Shown here piece by piece: positions 22,493-29,908 of a DNA stretch of 36,984 bases. Each line of letters starts with the position of its first letter. Position 1 is the first letter of the stretch. The stretch comes from Actinomycetospora soli (GTDB lineage: Bacteria > Actinomycetota > Actinomycetes > Mycobacteriales > Pseudonocardiaceae). A model generated the notes under the pieces. It saw only the letters and a program-made list of their open reading frames with translations, had not been told where the DNA came from and did not search any database. The DNA lies in contig NZ_JAJNDA010000034.1 in assembly GCF_021026295.1 (NCBI RefSeq), forward strand, positions 1-36,984, in the 5' to 3' direction. The position numbers and the translations under genes are program-made.

Positions 22493-25216
22493 ATGCGCAG
22501 CGGGCAGGAAATCCAGGCCGCGCTGCAGAGCTTCGCCGCCCGGTGGGCTGGCTACAGCGGTACCGAGCGGGCCGAGGCCCAGACGTTCCTCAACGAGCTG
22601 TTCGCCTGCTACGGATCGAGTCGCCTCGAGGTCGGCGCCCGCTTCGAGTCCTTCACCGCCAGCGCCGGGTTCATGGACCTGCACTGGCCCACCGTCTGCA
22701 TCGTCGAGATGAAGGCGCCAAGCAAGGCGGTCGCCTCAGCACGAGAACAGGTCAAGGGCTACTGGGAGGAGTCGGCCGACGAGGCGACCGACAGCCCCGC
22801 CGCCCGCTGGGTCGTGCTGTGCAACTTCGCCTCGTTCGAGATCTGGGAGCCCGGACGCTTCCCGAAGTCCCCCCGCGCCAACTTCGCCCTCGCCGAGCTG
22901 CCCTCCCGCTACGAAGCGCTCATGTTCCTAGCGGGGCCCGCGGAGGTCCCGAGCTTTCTCGAGCACCACAAGAAGCTCACCACCGAGGCGGCCACCACGA
23001 TCGCGCAGGTCCACCGCTCCCTGGTCGAACGCAGCGCGGCTCCCTCCGACGAGCTCAGCCGGTTCACTATGCAGACAGTCTGGACGCTGTTCGCCGAGGA
23101 CCTCGACCTGCTCGCCGGATCGCCTCTCCAGATGACAGTGGACGTGTTGCGCAAGCACCCTGAGCGCAGCCCGGCCGCGGAGATCGGCCAGCTCTTCCGC
23201 GTCCTGAACCAGAAAACTAACCACAACCGCACCGGCCTGCTCGCCGGCACCCGCTACGTCAACGGACAGCTCTTCGCCCACCCGGCTTCGGTCGAGCTCA
23301 ACCGCGACGAACTCGACCTGCTCGCCCGGGCCGCGGAGTACGACTGGAGCAAGGTCGACCCCACCATCTTCGGGTCGCTCATGGAGAGCGTGCTCGGCGA
23401 CGACCGGCGCCGCGAGATCGGCGCGCACTACACCCACGAAGCCGACATCATGAAGATCGTCGGCCCGACCATCGTGCGCCCCTGGCAGCTGCGCCTAGAC
23501 GCCTGCACGACGCCGGCCCAGGCACGCTCGCTGCTCGACGAGCTGGTCGCCTTCGTGGTCCTAGACCCCGCCTGCGGATGCGGCAACTTCCTCTACGTCG
23601 CCTACCGCGAGCTACGCGCGCTCGAGCACCAGCTCAAGACCCGCATCACCGAACTCGCCGCCGACACCGGGCTCCCCACACCCGCGGGCCCCTGGCCCTA
23701 CGTCCCACTGGGGAATCTGCGCGGCATCGACATCGAACCGGTCGCCGTACTCATCGCCCGTGTCACCCTCTGGATGGGGCACCGGCAGATGATCGACCGC
23801 TACGGTGAAGCCGAGACCCCTCTACCGCTGGTCAGCCTCTCGGGGATCGCGGTCGGCGACGCCGTGTTCGGGTCGTGGCCGGCTGCCGATTGCATCGTGG
23901 GCAACCCGCCCTTCCTCGGCGACCGACGGATTCGCCGCGCCTTCGGTGGCCCCTACGTCGACAGGCTCAGAGAGGTCTTCAAGGTCGGAGTTGTCGACTA
24001 CTCCGCCTACTGGTTCCGACGCGCCCAGGACCACCTCCCCGAAGGTCACCGCGCTGGGCTGGTATCCACGAACACCCTGCGGGAGAACAAACACCGGCGA
24101 GCGTCCCTGGACTACCTCGTCGAGCACGGAAGCGTCATCACCGACGCCGTCAGCTCGCAACGCTGGCCCGGCGAGGCCAAGGTCCACGTGTCCATCACCA
24201 ACTGGATCAAAAATCCCAAGCAGCCACCCTCGATCTTCATCCTCGACGGCGCTCCGGTCGATGGAATCACCACCCAGCTGCGCGCCGGAACCGAGGGCAC
24301 GCAGGAACCCGCGACTCTCGGGGCCAACCGCAACCGCTCGTTCATCGGCTGCCAGCCGTCCGGAGACGGCTTCATCGTCAGCGATGAGGTCGCCGCGAGG
24401 CTGCAGGCCGCGGGCGAAGGCGCTGTCGTGCGCCGCTACCTGACCACCGATGACATCACGGACTCTGTCAGCAGCCTTCCCCGGCGCTGGATCATCGACT
24501 TCGGGACCATGCCGCTAGAGCAGGCCATGGCCACACCGAAGGCCCTGGCGATCGTGCGCCGCGACGTCCGCCCGGAACGCGAGGAGAATCCGACCCGCCA
24601 CTTCCTGCGGCTGTGGTGGCAGTTCGCCTGGCCCCGGCCTCGCATGCGTGCGGCTATCGCCGGGCGAAGCCGGTACATCACGGCCACCCTGACCGGTAAA
24701 CGACTGCTCTTGACCTGGGCCGACTCAGCCTGGTGCCCGAGCAACCTCGTGGGCGTGTTCGCCTTCGACGATGACTACTCGATGGGCGTGCTCTCCTCCC
24801 GGGTACACGGTGCTTGGGCATGGTCCTGGTCCTCGACCTTCAAGGCCGACCTGCGCTACACCCCGTCCTCGGTGTTCAACAGCTTCCCCTGGCCACCCAG
24901 CCCAACCCCGGACCAGCGGGCTGCCGTGGCTGGAGCCAGCGCCGCGCTGCTGGCCCGTCGTGGCGAGATCGTCGTCGAGCGCGGTATCGGGCTGACCGAG
25001 CTGTACAACCAGGTTGACGACGGCGCCTGGGCCGATCTCGCTGCCCTTCACCTCACGCTGGACCGAGCCGTGGCCGCCTGTTACGGCTGGCCCCCCGAAA
25101 TCGCGCAGGACGACGAGGAGCTCGTGCAGCGCACCCGGAAGCTCAACGCCGCGATCGGCCGCGGGGACATCGCCTACGAGCCCTTCCGCAACTACGAGGC
25201 GCAGTCCTCGGTCTAA
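22493..25216 (+). CDS. MmeI-like (type IIL) restriction-modification enzyme, 907 aa
   Basis: Single polypeptide with endonuclease, adenine methyltransferase and target recognition parts. Nuclease: D62-x9-E72-M-K74 in MDLHWPTVCIVEMKAPSK, the exact D-x9-ExK spacing of MmeI. A helical connector holds WTLFAEDLDLL and IFGSLMESVLGDDRRREIGA. Methyltransferase: motif I LDPACGCGNFLYVAYRE (358-374), GIDIEPVAVLIARVTLW, and motif IV CIVGNPPFLGDRR (NPPF 471-474), which marks N6-adenine methylation. The C-terminal about 350 residues form the target recognition domain, ending with SSVFNSFPWPPSP, as in MmeI (919 aa). All parts are intact, so it should cut unmodified phage DNA and protect self. ATG 22493. Confidence 0.92.
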   Translation: MRSGQEIQAALQSFAARWAGYSGTERAEAQTFLNELFACYGSSRLEVGARFESFTASAGFMDLHWPTVCIVEMKAPSKAVASAREQVKGYWEESADEATDSPAARWVVLCNFASFEIWEPGRFPKSPRANFALAELPSRYEALMFLAGPAEVPSFLEHHKKLTTEAATTIAQVHRSLVERSAAPSDELSRFTMQTVWTLFAEDLDLLAGSPLQMTVDVLRKHPERSPAAEIGQLFRVLNQKTNHNRTGLLAGTRYVNGQLFAHPASVELNRDELDLLARAAEYDWSKVDPTIFGSLMESVLGDDRRREIGAHYTHEADIMKIVGPTIVRPWQLRLDACTTPAQARSLLDELVAFVVLDPACGCGNFLYVAYRELRALEHQLKTRITELAADTGLPTPAGPWPYVPLGNLRGIDIEPVAVLIARVTLWMGHRQMIDRYGEAETPLPLVSLSGIAVGDAVFGSWPAADCIVGNPPFLGDRRIRRAFGGPYVDRLREVFKVGVVDYSAYWFRRAQDHLPEGHRAGLVSTNTLRENKHRRASLDYLVEHGSVITDAVSSQRWPGEAKVHVSITNWIKNPKQPPSIFILDGAPVDGITTQLRAGTEGTQEPATLGANRNRSFIGCQPSGDGFIVSDEVAARLQAAGEGAVVRRYLTTDDITDSVSSLPRRWIIDFGTMPLEQAMATPKALAIVRRDVRPEREENPTRHFLRLWWQFAWPRPRMRAAIAGRSRYITATLTGKRLLLTWADSAWCPSNLVGVFAFDDDYSMGVLSSRVHGAWAWSWSSTFKADLRYTPSSVFNSFPWPPSPTPDQRAAVAGASAALLARRGEIVVERGIGLTELYNQVDDGAWADLAALHLTLDRAVAACYGWPPEIAQDDEELVQRTRKLNAAIGRGDIAYEPFRNYEAQSSV

Positions 25217-25296
25217 GCGGGGAGCTATGCCACTTATCCCCAACGAGGTCGCTATCCGCCCAGCTCGGCGATGAGCGGTTCGCCCGCCTTGGCACG

Positions 25297-25458
25297 ATGG
25301 GCGTCATGAGCCCGTCCGCGATCGCGTTAGTGGTGTTCGCCCTCGCGGGCTTCGCTGGCCTGGTGGCCCTCGCGTCCGACAGCGAGACCGCCGGCGGCTG
25401 TTTGCTGATCGTCGCGATGCTCGCCGTGATCGCCGCCCTGCTCATGAGCAACCTCTGA
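25297..25458 (+). CDS. Small two-pass membrane protein, 53 aa
   Basis: Short ORF after the restriction gene. It has two hydrophobic helices, AIALVVFALAGFAGLVALA and GCLLIVAMLAVIAALLM, joined by SDSETAG. Alternative start ATG 25306 trims three residues; no strong ribosome-binding site is seen. Function is unknown. Confidence 0.5.
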   Translation: MGVMSPSAIALVVFALAGFAGLVALASDSETAGGCLLIVAMLAVIAALLMSNL

Positions 25459-25514
25459 CAGTGGCGTCTGCCTGGCTCTCACGTACACGAGGGGCGGGAC
25501 CGCCCTCCGTGATT

Positions 25515-25526
25515 AGTGCTAGCACT
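25515..25526. promoter_or_regulatory. Palindrome AGTGCTAGCACT before the GntR gene
   Basis: Perfect 12-bp palindrome. A looser inverted pair, CACT and AGTG around gatcgt, follows near 25612-25625. Both lie in the AT-rich 200-bp gap upstream of the GntR gene, where KorSA-type autoregulation would act. The region has no gene. Confidence 0.38.
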
Positions 25527-25661
25527 TGCAAGCACAGAGGTATCGACCAAATCATGATCACGTGACATAGCGCTAGAACCCGGATTACCGGGTCGCCAAT
25601 GGCTCCGAACAGCACTGATCGTAGTGTTCTAATTGTCTCTGACGTCTAGTAGCCTGTGGCC

Positions 25662-26105
25662 ATGCCGAAGTACCGGGAGATCGCCGCCGACCTGCGCGAC
25701 CGGCGCCTCGGCACCGAGTTCGCGGTCGGGGACCGGCTACCCGGCATCACCGAGCTCGCCCGCCAGTACGACGACGTCGCCCTGAACACCGCCCGCAACG
25801 CGGTGACCCTGCTCGCCGAGCAGCAGCTGCTACGCATCGAGCACGGCGTCGGCACCTTCGTCACCGCGCTTCCGGAGCGCGGCCCTGCCGGCCCGCTCGC
25901 CGAGCTGCGACGCAGCCACGACGCCCTCGGCCAGGCCCTCGACGACGCCGTGGCCCACGTGAGCGCCCAGGTCGCCGACGAGGTCGCCCGGGCTCGCCAC
26001 GACACACTGGTCGCCGCCGCGGACGACCTCGAGGCGATGGACCCACCGATGGACATCGCGGCGGTGCCGGCGTGGCTGCGCGAGCGGGCGGCCCGCCGTG
26101 CCTGA
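25662..26105 (+). CDS. GntR-family (KorA-like) regulator, 147 aa
   Basis: The winged HTH at the N-terminus is typical of GntR: MPKYREIAADLRDRRLGTEF, DRLPGITELARQYDDVALNT, ARNAVTLLAEQQLLRIEHGV, with the closing wing GTFVT. The C-terminal half is a single helical stretch rather than a large FadR or UbiC effector domain, as in plasmid KorSA-type repressors that control transfer genes (pSAM2 by analogy). ATG 25662 is preferred; GTG 25656 is an alternative. Palindromes upstream fit autoregulation. It overlaps the next gene start. Confidence 0.85.
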   Translation: MPKYREIAADLRDRRLGTEFAVGDRLPGITELARQYDDVALNTARNAVTLLAEQQLLRIEHGVGTFVTALPERGPAGPLAELRRSHDALGQALDDAVAHVSAQVADEVARARHDTLVAAADDLEAMDPPMDIAAVPAWLRERAARRA

Positions 26106-26583
26106 GGACCCTGCTGCTGACGTCGTCGAGCGCGCCGGCAACCGCCTGCGCGCCGAGCTCGTCGCCCTGTTCGAGCAGATCGGCGCCGACTTCCGCGCCA
26201 CCTACCGCCTCGACCTGCCCGACGAGCACGGACAGCCCGAGGACGGCGACCTCGAGGACGTCGTCTTCGACCTGGTGTGGGCGACCAAGCGGGCGCTGTC
26301 GGTCGACGAGCACGACGTCACCTCCACGGACCCGGCCGGTGGGCAGGTCGCGGTCGGGCTGCTGGTGTCGATGCTGCGCCCGCGCCTCGACGAGCTCGGC
26401 GTCCTTCCCAACCCCTTGGCCGCGTACGACGACGCCCAGGCGCTGCTCGACGTCGCCGGCGGAGACGACGCGTGGGAGACCACCGCCAGCGCCGACCGGC
26501 CGCTGCTCATCGTCCGCCGCGTCGTGCGATGCCACCTCGACCCCGGGTTGCCCACCGACATCTACCGCGAGTGGTGGTCGTGA
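26098..26583 (+). CDS. Hypothetical protein, 161 aa, maintenance operon
   Basis: GTG 26098 overlaps the GntR stop by 8 nt. Acidic and helical: ERAGNRLRAELVALFEQIGA, DFRATYRLDLPDEHGQ, VVFDLVWATKRALSVDEHDV, then DRPLLIVRRVVRCHLDPGLP and the end YREWWS. No known family is recognised. Placed between GntR and parA and translation-coupled to both sides, it is probably part of plasmid maintenance or copy control. Confidence 0.68.
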   Translation: MPEDPAADVVERAGNRLRAELVALFEQIGADFRATYRLDLPDEHGQPEDGDLEDVVFDLVWATKRALSVDEHDVTSTDPAGGQVAVGLLVSMLRPRLDELGVLPNPLAAYDDAQALLDVAGGDDAWETTASADRPLLIVRRVVRCHLDPGLPTDIYREWWS

Positions 26584-26867
26584 GCGGCATGGCCGGGCCG
26601 TCGCCGCATGACTCCGCGCTGTCCAACGAGGAACGGGAAGCGATCCGCGCCGAGATCGAGGACCGCGTGCGGGAAGAGGTCGCTGCGATGCGTCCGCTGG
26701 ACGCCGGGGAGCGGGACCTGCTGCGTGCCGCGTTGCCGCCTCGACGAACCACAGGGGCCCGTCGGCTCCTGGCTGAACCGGCGTGGCCAACTCGCACGTT
26801 CCGATTTACCGCGGTAAATACCGCGCGCCGCGCACCGGGCTCTCCGTGCTGCCCTGGCACCCTCTGA
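26580..26867 (+). CDS. Hypothetical protein, 95 aa, containing a parS-like site in its 3' end
   Basis: GTG 26580 overlaps the previous stop as GTGA. The first half is a charged helix (SNEEREAIRAEIEDRVREEV and MRPLDAGERDLLRAALPP) followed by a basic, Pro-rich end. The 16-bp palindrome at 26804-26819 lies inside the coding sequence and encodes FTAVN. The protein may be a small DNA-binding or dimerisation partner of the partition genes; no family is known. It ends 62 bp before parA. Confidence 0.63.
   Translation: MSGMAGPSPHDSALSNEEREAIRAEIEDRVREEVAAMRPLDAGERDLLRAALPPRRTTGARRLLAEPAWPTRTFRFTAVNTARRAPGSPCCPGTL
26804..26819. promoter_or_regulatory. Partition-site-like palindrome, copy 1
   Basis: Perfect 16-bp palindrome ATTTACCGCGGTAAAT, 110 bp upstream of parA. 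An identical copy sits at 28442-28457 at the end of parB. Two exact copies flanking parAB are what a centromere (parS) or the ParB operator looks like, but the sequence differs from the chromosomal consensus. Confidence 0.62.
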
Positions 26868-26929
26868 GGCATCCCCATCCGAAGTAGCGGCCTTCGTGGC
26901 CGTGAAGCCCACGGAGAGGCCTACTCAGC

Positions 26930-27586
26930 ATGGCCAAGGTGCACGCCATCGCCTGCCAAAAGGGCGGCGTCGGCAAGACAACGATCACGGTGAACCTCGC
27001 CGCGGTCCTCGACCAGGTTCTCGCCAAGGACGACGCAGCGGTGCTGGTCGTCGGGACCGACCCCCAGCGCTCCATGGACTGGTGGGCGTCCCGGGTCGGC
27101 GACGACATCCCGTTCGCCTACACCGAGACCTCCAGCCCCGCGGACATCGCGAAGCTCCGCGACCTCGACTACGCCCACGTCTTCGTCGACACCCCCGGCA
27201 GCCTCGAGAACGAGCACATTTTGCGGACCGTCGTTGAGCACGCCGACGACGTCCTCGTGCCCATCACCACGGAGCCGCTGACCTTCGTCCCCGCAGACAC
27301 CACGATCGAGACGCTGATCAAGCCGCTCGGCGTGCCGTACCGCGTGGTGATCAACCTGTGGGACCCGCGGGACGGCCGCGCCGACCTCGACGACACCATC
27401 GCGTTCATCGACCAGAAGCGCTGGCCGCGCATGAACACCGTCGTGCGCCGCTACAAGCTGCACTCGCGTGCCGCCGCCGAGGGCCTGGTGTGCACCCAGT
27501 ACGCCAAGAGCCGGGTCGGCCTCGAGGCGTACGGCGACATGATGCGGCTCGCGCTCGAGCTCGGCGAAGCCGGCGTCGGGCGGTGA
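26930..27586 (+). CDS. parA: ParA-type partition ATPase, 218 aa
   Basis: Walker-type ATPase that moves plasmid copies along the nucleoid. The deviant Walker A is CQKGGVGKTTITVNLAA (K10 signature Lys, K15 P-loop Lys); Walker A' and B regions are VLVVGTDPQRSMDWW and HVFVDTPGS. It is a short ParA (type Ib-like or Soj-size) with no N-terminal HTH, so ParB probably does the repressing. ATG 26930; the stop overlaps the parB GTG start. It lies between two identical palindromes. Confidence 0.93.
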   Translation: MAKVHAIACQKGGVGKTTITVNLAAVLDQVLAKDDAAVLVVGTDPQRSMDWWASRVGDDIPFAYTETSSPADIAKLRDLDYAHVFVDTPGSLENEHILRTVVEHADDVLVPITTEPLTFVPADTTIETLIKPLGVPYRVVINLWDPRDGRADLDDTIAFIDQKRWPRMNTVVRRYKLHSRAAAEGLVCTQYAKSRVGLEAYGDMMRLALELGEAGVGR

Positions 27587-28455
27587 CCGCCGTGGCCCCG
27601 AAGAAACGCGGCCGGACGTCGTTCGCGTCGTTCGCCGAGGACGCCTCCATCTCGACCCTGCCGGCCTACGAACAGCCGGCAGGGCCAGCGCCGACGTCCG
27701 CGCCGCTGCCCGACCTCTCGCACAACCCGCACAACCCGCGGGACGGGTACGACGACGACGCCACCCGCGAGCTCGCCGCGAGCATGGAATCGCTCGGGCA
27801 GCTGCAGCCGGCGACCGTCGTCAGCCGCGACGTGTTCCTCGCGCACTACCCCGACGACACCGAACAGATCGGCGTCGCCCGGTGGGTCGTCATCATGGGC
27901 AACCGGCGTCTCGCCGCTGCCCACCTTGCTGGCCTCGACCAGCTCGCGATTACCGTCGCCGACCACCTCGGCGGGACCGATCCGAAGCTCACCGAGGCGC
28001 TGCTGGTCGAGAACCTCCACCGTGAAGCTCTGCCGCCCCTGCTCGAGGCCCGCGAGCTCCAGGCGCTCGTCGAGCTGCACGGCTCCAACTCCGCGGTCGC
28101 GCGGCGTATCGGCAAGACCGACGCGTGGGTGTCCCAACGACTGGGGCTGAGGAAGCTAGCTCCTGAGGCAGCTCGTGCCCTGCAGGCAGGTGAGCTGAGC
28201 TTCCGAGAGGCGCGCGGGCTGGCCAGCAAGCCCGCCGAGGCGCAGCTGCTCCGGCTCGCAGAGCTTCGCGGGGATGTGGAGCGGGCCCCCGAGCCACCAC
28301 CCGCTCCAGCTGCCGCTGAGCGTCCCCGCCGGGGCCGCCCTAAGACCGGACCTCCACCTGTCGAGCAGGCGGCGCGGAAGCTGCGAGAGCAGTACGACAG
28401 CGACGACATCGCCCGGCTCGTCGAACTCCTGACAGCCCCTGATTTACCGCGGTAA
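27583..28455 (+). CDS. parB: ParB-type partition protein, 290 aa
   Basis: Site-specific DNA-binding CTPase that spreads around parS. The N-terminal part holds NPHNPRDGYDDDATRELAAS, MESLGQLQPATVVS, IMGNRRLAAAHLAGL and LTEALLVENLHREALPPLLE, which correspond to the ParB/Srx CTP-binding region (the GxRR-like NRRLAAA loop and ENLHRE). The HTH follows: NSAVARRIGKTDAWVSQRLG. The C-terminus is Pro-rich then helical (dimer). GTG 27583 overlaps the parA stop as GTGA. The stop TAA lies inside the second 16-bp palindrome. Confidence 0.92.
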   Translation: MTAVAPKKRGRTSFASFAEDASISTLPAYEQPAGPAPTSAPLPDLSHNPHNPRDGYDDDATRELAASMESLGQLQPATVVSRDVFLAHYPDDTEQIGVARWVVIMGNRRLAAAHLAGLDQLAITVADHLGGTDPKLTEALLVENLHREALPPLLEARELQALVELHGSNSAVARRIGKTDAWVSQRLGLRKLAPEAARALQAGELSFREARGLASKPAEAQLLRLAELRGDVERAPEPPPAPAAAERPRRGRPKTGPPPVEQAARKLREQYDSDDIARLVELLTAPDLPR

Positions 28456-28457
28456 AT
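28442..28457. promoter_or_regulatory. Partition-site-like palindrome, copy 2
   Basis: Identical to 26804-26819 (ATTTACCGCGGTAAAT) and overlapping the parB stop codon TAA (28453-28455). The exact repeat on both sides of parAB argues against chance. Confidence 0.62.
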
Positions 28458-28514
28458 GCAGCAGGCCCCGCCATCCGTTCAAGGACGGCGGGGCCCGCAG
28501 CGAAGCGCGGCGGG

Positions 28515-28825
28515 CTACTGGAGCGCCTTGAGCAGGGCCTCATGCTGGCGCTTTCCCAGTCCGCTGATCCGACGGCTCGGACTGATCTCGGCCTGGTCCA
28601 TCACCGCGTCCGCCTTGGCCCGGCCGTAGCCGGGCAGCGCCCGCAGCAGCTGCGCCACCTTGATCTTCGCGACTACCGGGTCAGACTCACCGGGCTCGAG
28701 GACGGTGACACAGACACCTCCCCGGTCTTCACGCTCGCCAACAGCTCCGAGCGTGCCCTCCTGGTTTCCCGGGCCTTCTCAAGTCCGGCATGTCGCTGCT
28801 CGGGGGTCATCGTCGGGAGGGCCAT
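28515..28825 (-). pseudogene. mIHF-type nucleoid protein gene with a 1-nt frameshift
   Basis: Actinobacterial integration host factor homologue (mIHF). Frame 1 gives MALPTMTPEQRHAGLEKARE, TRRARSELLASVKTGEVSVS; frame 2 resumes VLEPGESDPVVAKIKVAQLL, RALPGYGRAKADAVMDQAEI and SPSRRISGLGKRQHEALLKA then LQ and TAG. Together these match the full mIHF layout (about 103 aa), including the helix-hairpin-like core and C-terminal arm. The switch is near 28704-28707 and equals a single missing base. Either a real loss, a sequencing error or a frameshift site. IHF proteins serve site-specific recombination; this would fit the recombinase on the element. Confidence 0.8.
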
Positions 28826-28932
28826 GCGGTCGGACTCCGTTCGCTCTGGCCGCACATTGAGCGCGACCGGTCGCGGCATCCTGACGCCAGATCGCCTTCA
28901 CCCGCCGGGGCGGAGGGCTCAGGTCTCGCGCT

Positions 28933-29127
28933 TCCAGCTCGCCTCGCCGCCGCCAAAGTTCGGTGGTTCGGTCGTTGATGGCGGTGACTCGATGCGGCTC
29001 CCACAGCTCCTGACCGGCCTTAATCGCCCTGTCGAGCCGAGGTGCTCGAGCAGGTCCGCCAGTGCGGCCCGCCAGCACGGGCGCGGGCAGACATCGGGCG
29101 CATCTCAAAAAGAACACGTGTTCGATA
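28933..29127. repeat. Repeat copy A (deleted version of 30819-31111)
   Basis: Shares TTCCAGCTCGCCTCGCC-type start, CCCACAGCTCCTGACCGGCC, GAGGTGCTCGAGCAGG and the GAACACGTGTTCGAT end with the longer copy A'. Relative to A' it lacks about 100 bp in blocks, which removes the start and frame of both small minus-strand ORFs. It is therefore the decayed copy. Confidence 0.65.
29110..29125. promoter_or_regulatory. Cheo/LexA-like box, copy A
   Basis: AAGAACACGTGTTCGA: right half GTTCGA and core GAAC-ACGT-GTTC match the actinobacterial/Bacillus SOS box TCGAAC-N4-GTTCGA, with two mismatches in the left half. The repeat copy A' has a better version. Confidence 0.4.
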
Positions 29128-29209
29128 GGCGCAGTGTCGTGCTCAGTAGATCGTCCTCGGCATGAGGCGGCTTCGCGCTGCTGCACCGGCAGAGGCGGCT
29201 GGTCCTGGT

Positions 29210-29245
29210 GGCCGTCCTCCGGCTGAACTAGCCCGGAGGACGGCC
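29210..29245 (-). terminator. 13-bp-arm hairpin terminator
   Basis: Perfect arms GGCCGTCCTCCGG (29210-29222) and CCGGAGGACGGCC (29233-29245) with a 10-nt loop, starting 7 bp past the stop of the 29-aa minus-strand peptide gene. Confidence 0.72.
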
Positions 29246-29251
29246 AATGGA

Positions 29252-29341
29252 TCAGAACTGCATGGTGTGCGTGATCCAGTTCAGCAAGATCACGAGCATG
29301 ATGATCGAAGCAATGAGCTCGTTGACGGCGACCGGCTTCAT
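29252..29341 (-). CDS. Tiny membrane peptide, 29 aa
   Basis: ATG 29341 has a strong GGAGGAG site 7 nt upstream, and a perfect terminator follows the stop. The peptide MKPVAVNELIASIIMLVIL, LNWITHTMQF is almost one hydrophobic helix with a Lys front and a polar end. Such a peptide could be a toxin-like or regulatory membrane peptide. The combination of start site and terminator is better support than usual for this length. It lies between repeat copies A and R. Confidence 0.57.
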   Translation of the reverse strand: MKPVAVNELIASIIMLVILLNWITHTMQF

Positions 29342-29908
29342 GACAACTCTCCTCCGCTTGACAGACCTCTCCCCGGGACGGGGCGAGGCATCGAACTTCG
29401 GAGGAAGTTCAGAACCGCTCGATCGCCAGTCGGGCGCGGCCTAGAGAGGGTGCACGCTGCCGGTCCCTCTCGTCCAGCCTCGTCACCCTTTCGGACCTGC
29501 GGCGTCCCTGTCGTCGTTTCGGCCGCGCTCCGCCGGACCTCGGGTTCTCCGGGCGGGCCGGGGCGCCGGAGGCGAGCGGAGCGGTCCCTGGCGGGTCCGG
29601 GGGTTCCGCGGTCACCTCCGGTCGGCCGGGACGACGACAGGAACCCCGCACGCCTCCCAACCGCTCCCTGTCGGAGTGAGGCCCGGGGTCCGGGGCGGAG
29701 CCCCGCGCCCGTGTCCCTCGACGCCTGCGCCCCCGGGACCAGGTCGCAGCCGATAATCCGTATCGCGCGCTTATGACAACTTGGGTCTAGGAGAACGCAG
29801 AGGCGATTTGGCTCGCGAGAGCCGATGCCAGGCATAGCGTTGCATCCACTTGGGTCGGCGGCCGTCATCTGTCCGTTCGTGAGCTTCCTCGGGCGGGGTG
29901 GGTCTACC
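29342..29908. other. Gap with repeat copy R and the nuclease gene leader
   Basis: Contains repeat R (29506-29716) and the AT-richer leader before the EVE-nuclease gene, with TTGACAGACC-like words near 29356. No gene is supported. Confidence 0.4.
29506..29716. repeat. Repeat copy R (about 210 bp)
   Basis: Matches 31509-31723: both start CCCTGTCGTCGTTTCGGCCG, share GGTCACCTCCGGTCGGCCGG and end GTCGGAGTGAGGCCCGGGGT with a 6-bp stem (CGGGGC and GCCCCG, loop GGA here and GGC there). Noncoding in every frame I tried. Loop and flanks differ while the stem is kept, so a structural or terminator role is likely. Confidence 0.65.

Larger units (their letters stand above)
28826..29209. other. Gap with decayed repeat copy A
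   Basis: No intact gene. The stretch 28933-29127 is a shortened copy of 30819-31111 (see the repeat entries) and includes the motif GAACACGTGTTC near 29112. The rest looks like nondescript GC-rich sequence. Confidence 0.5.
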
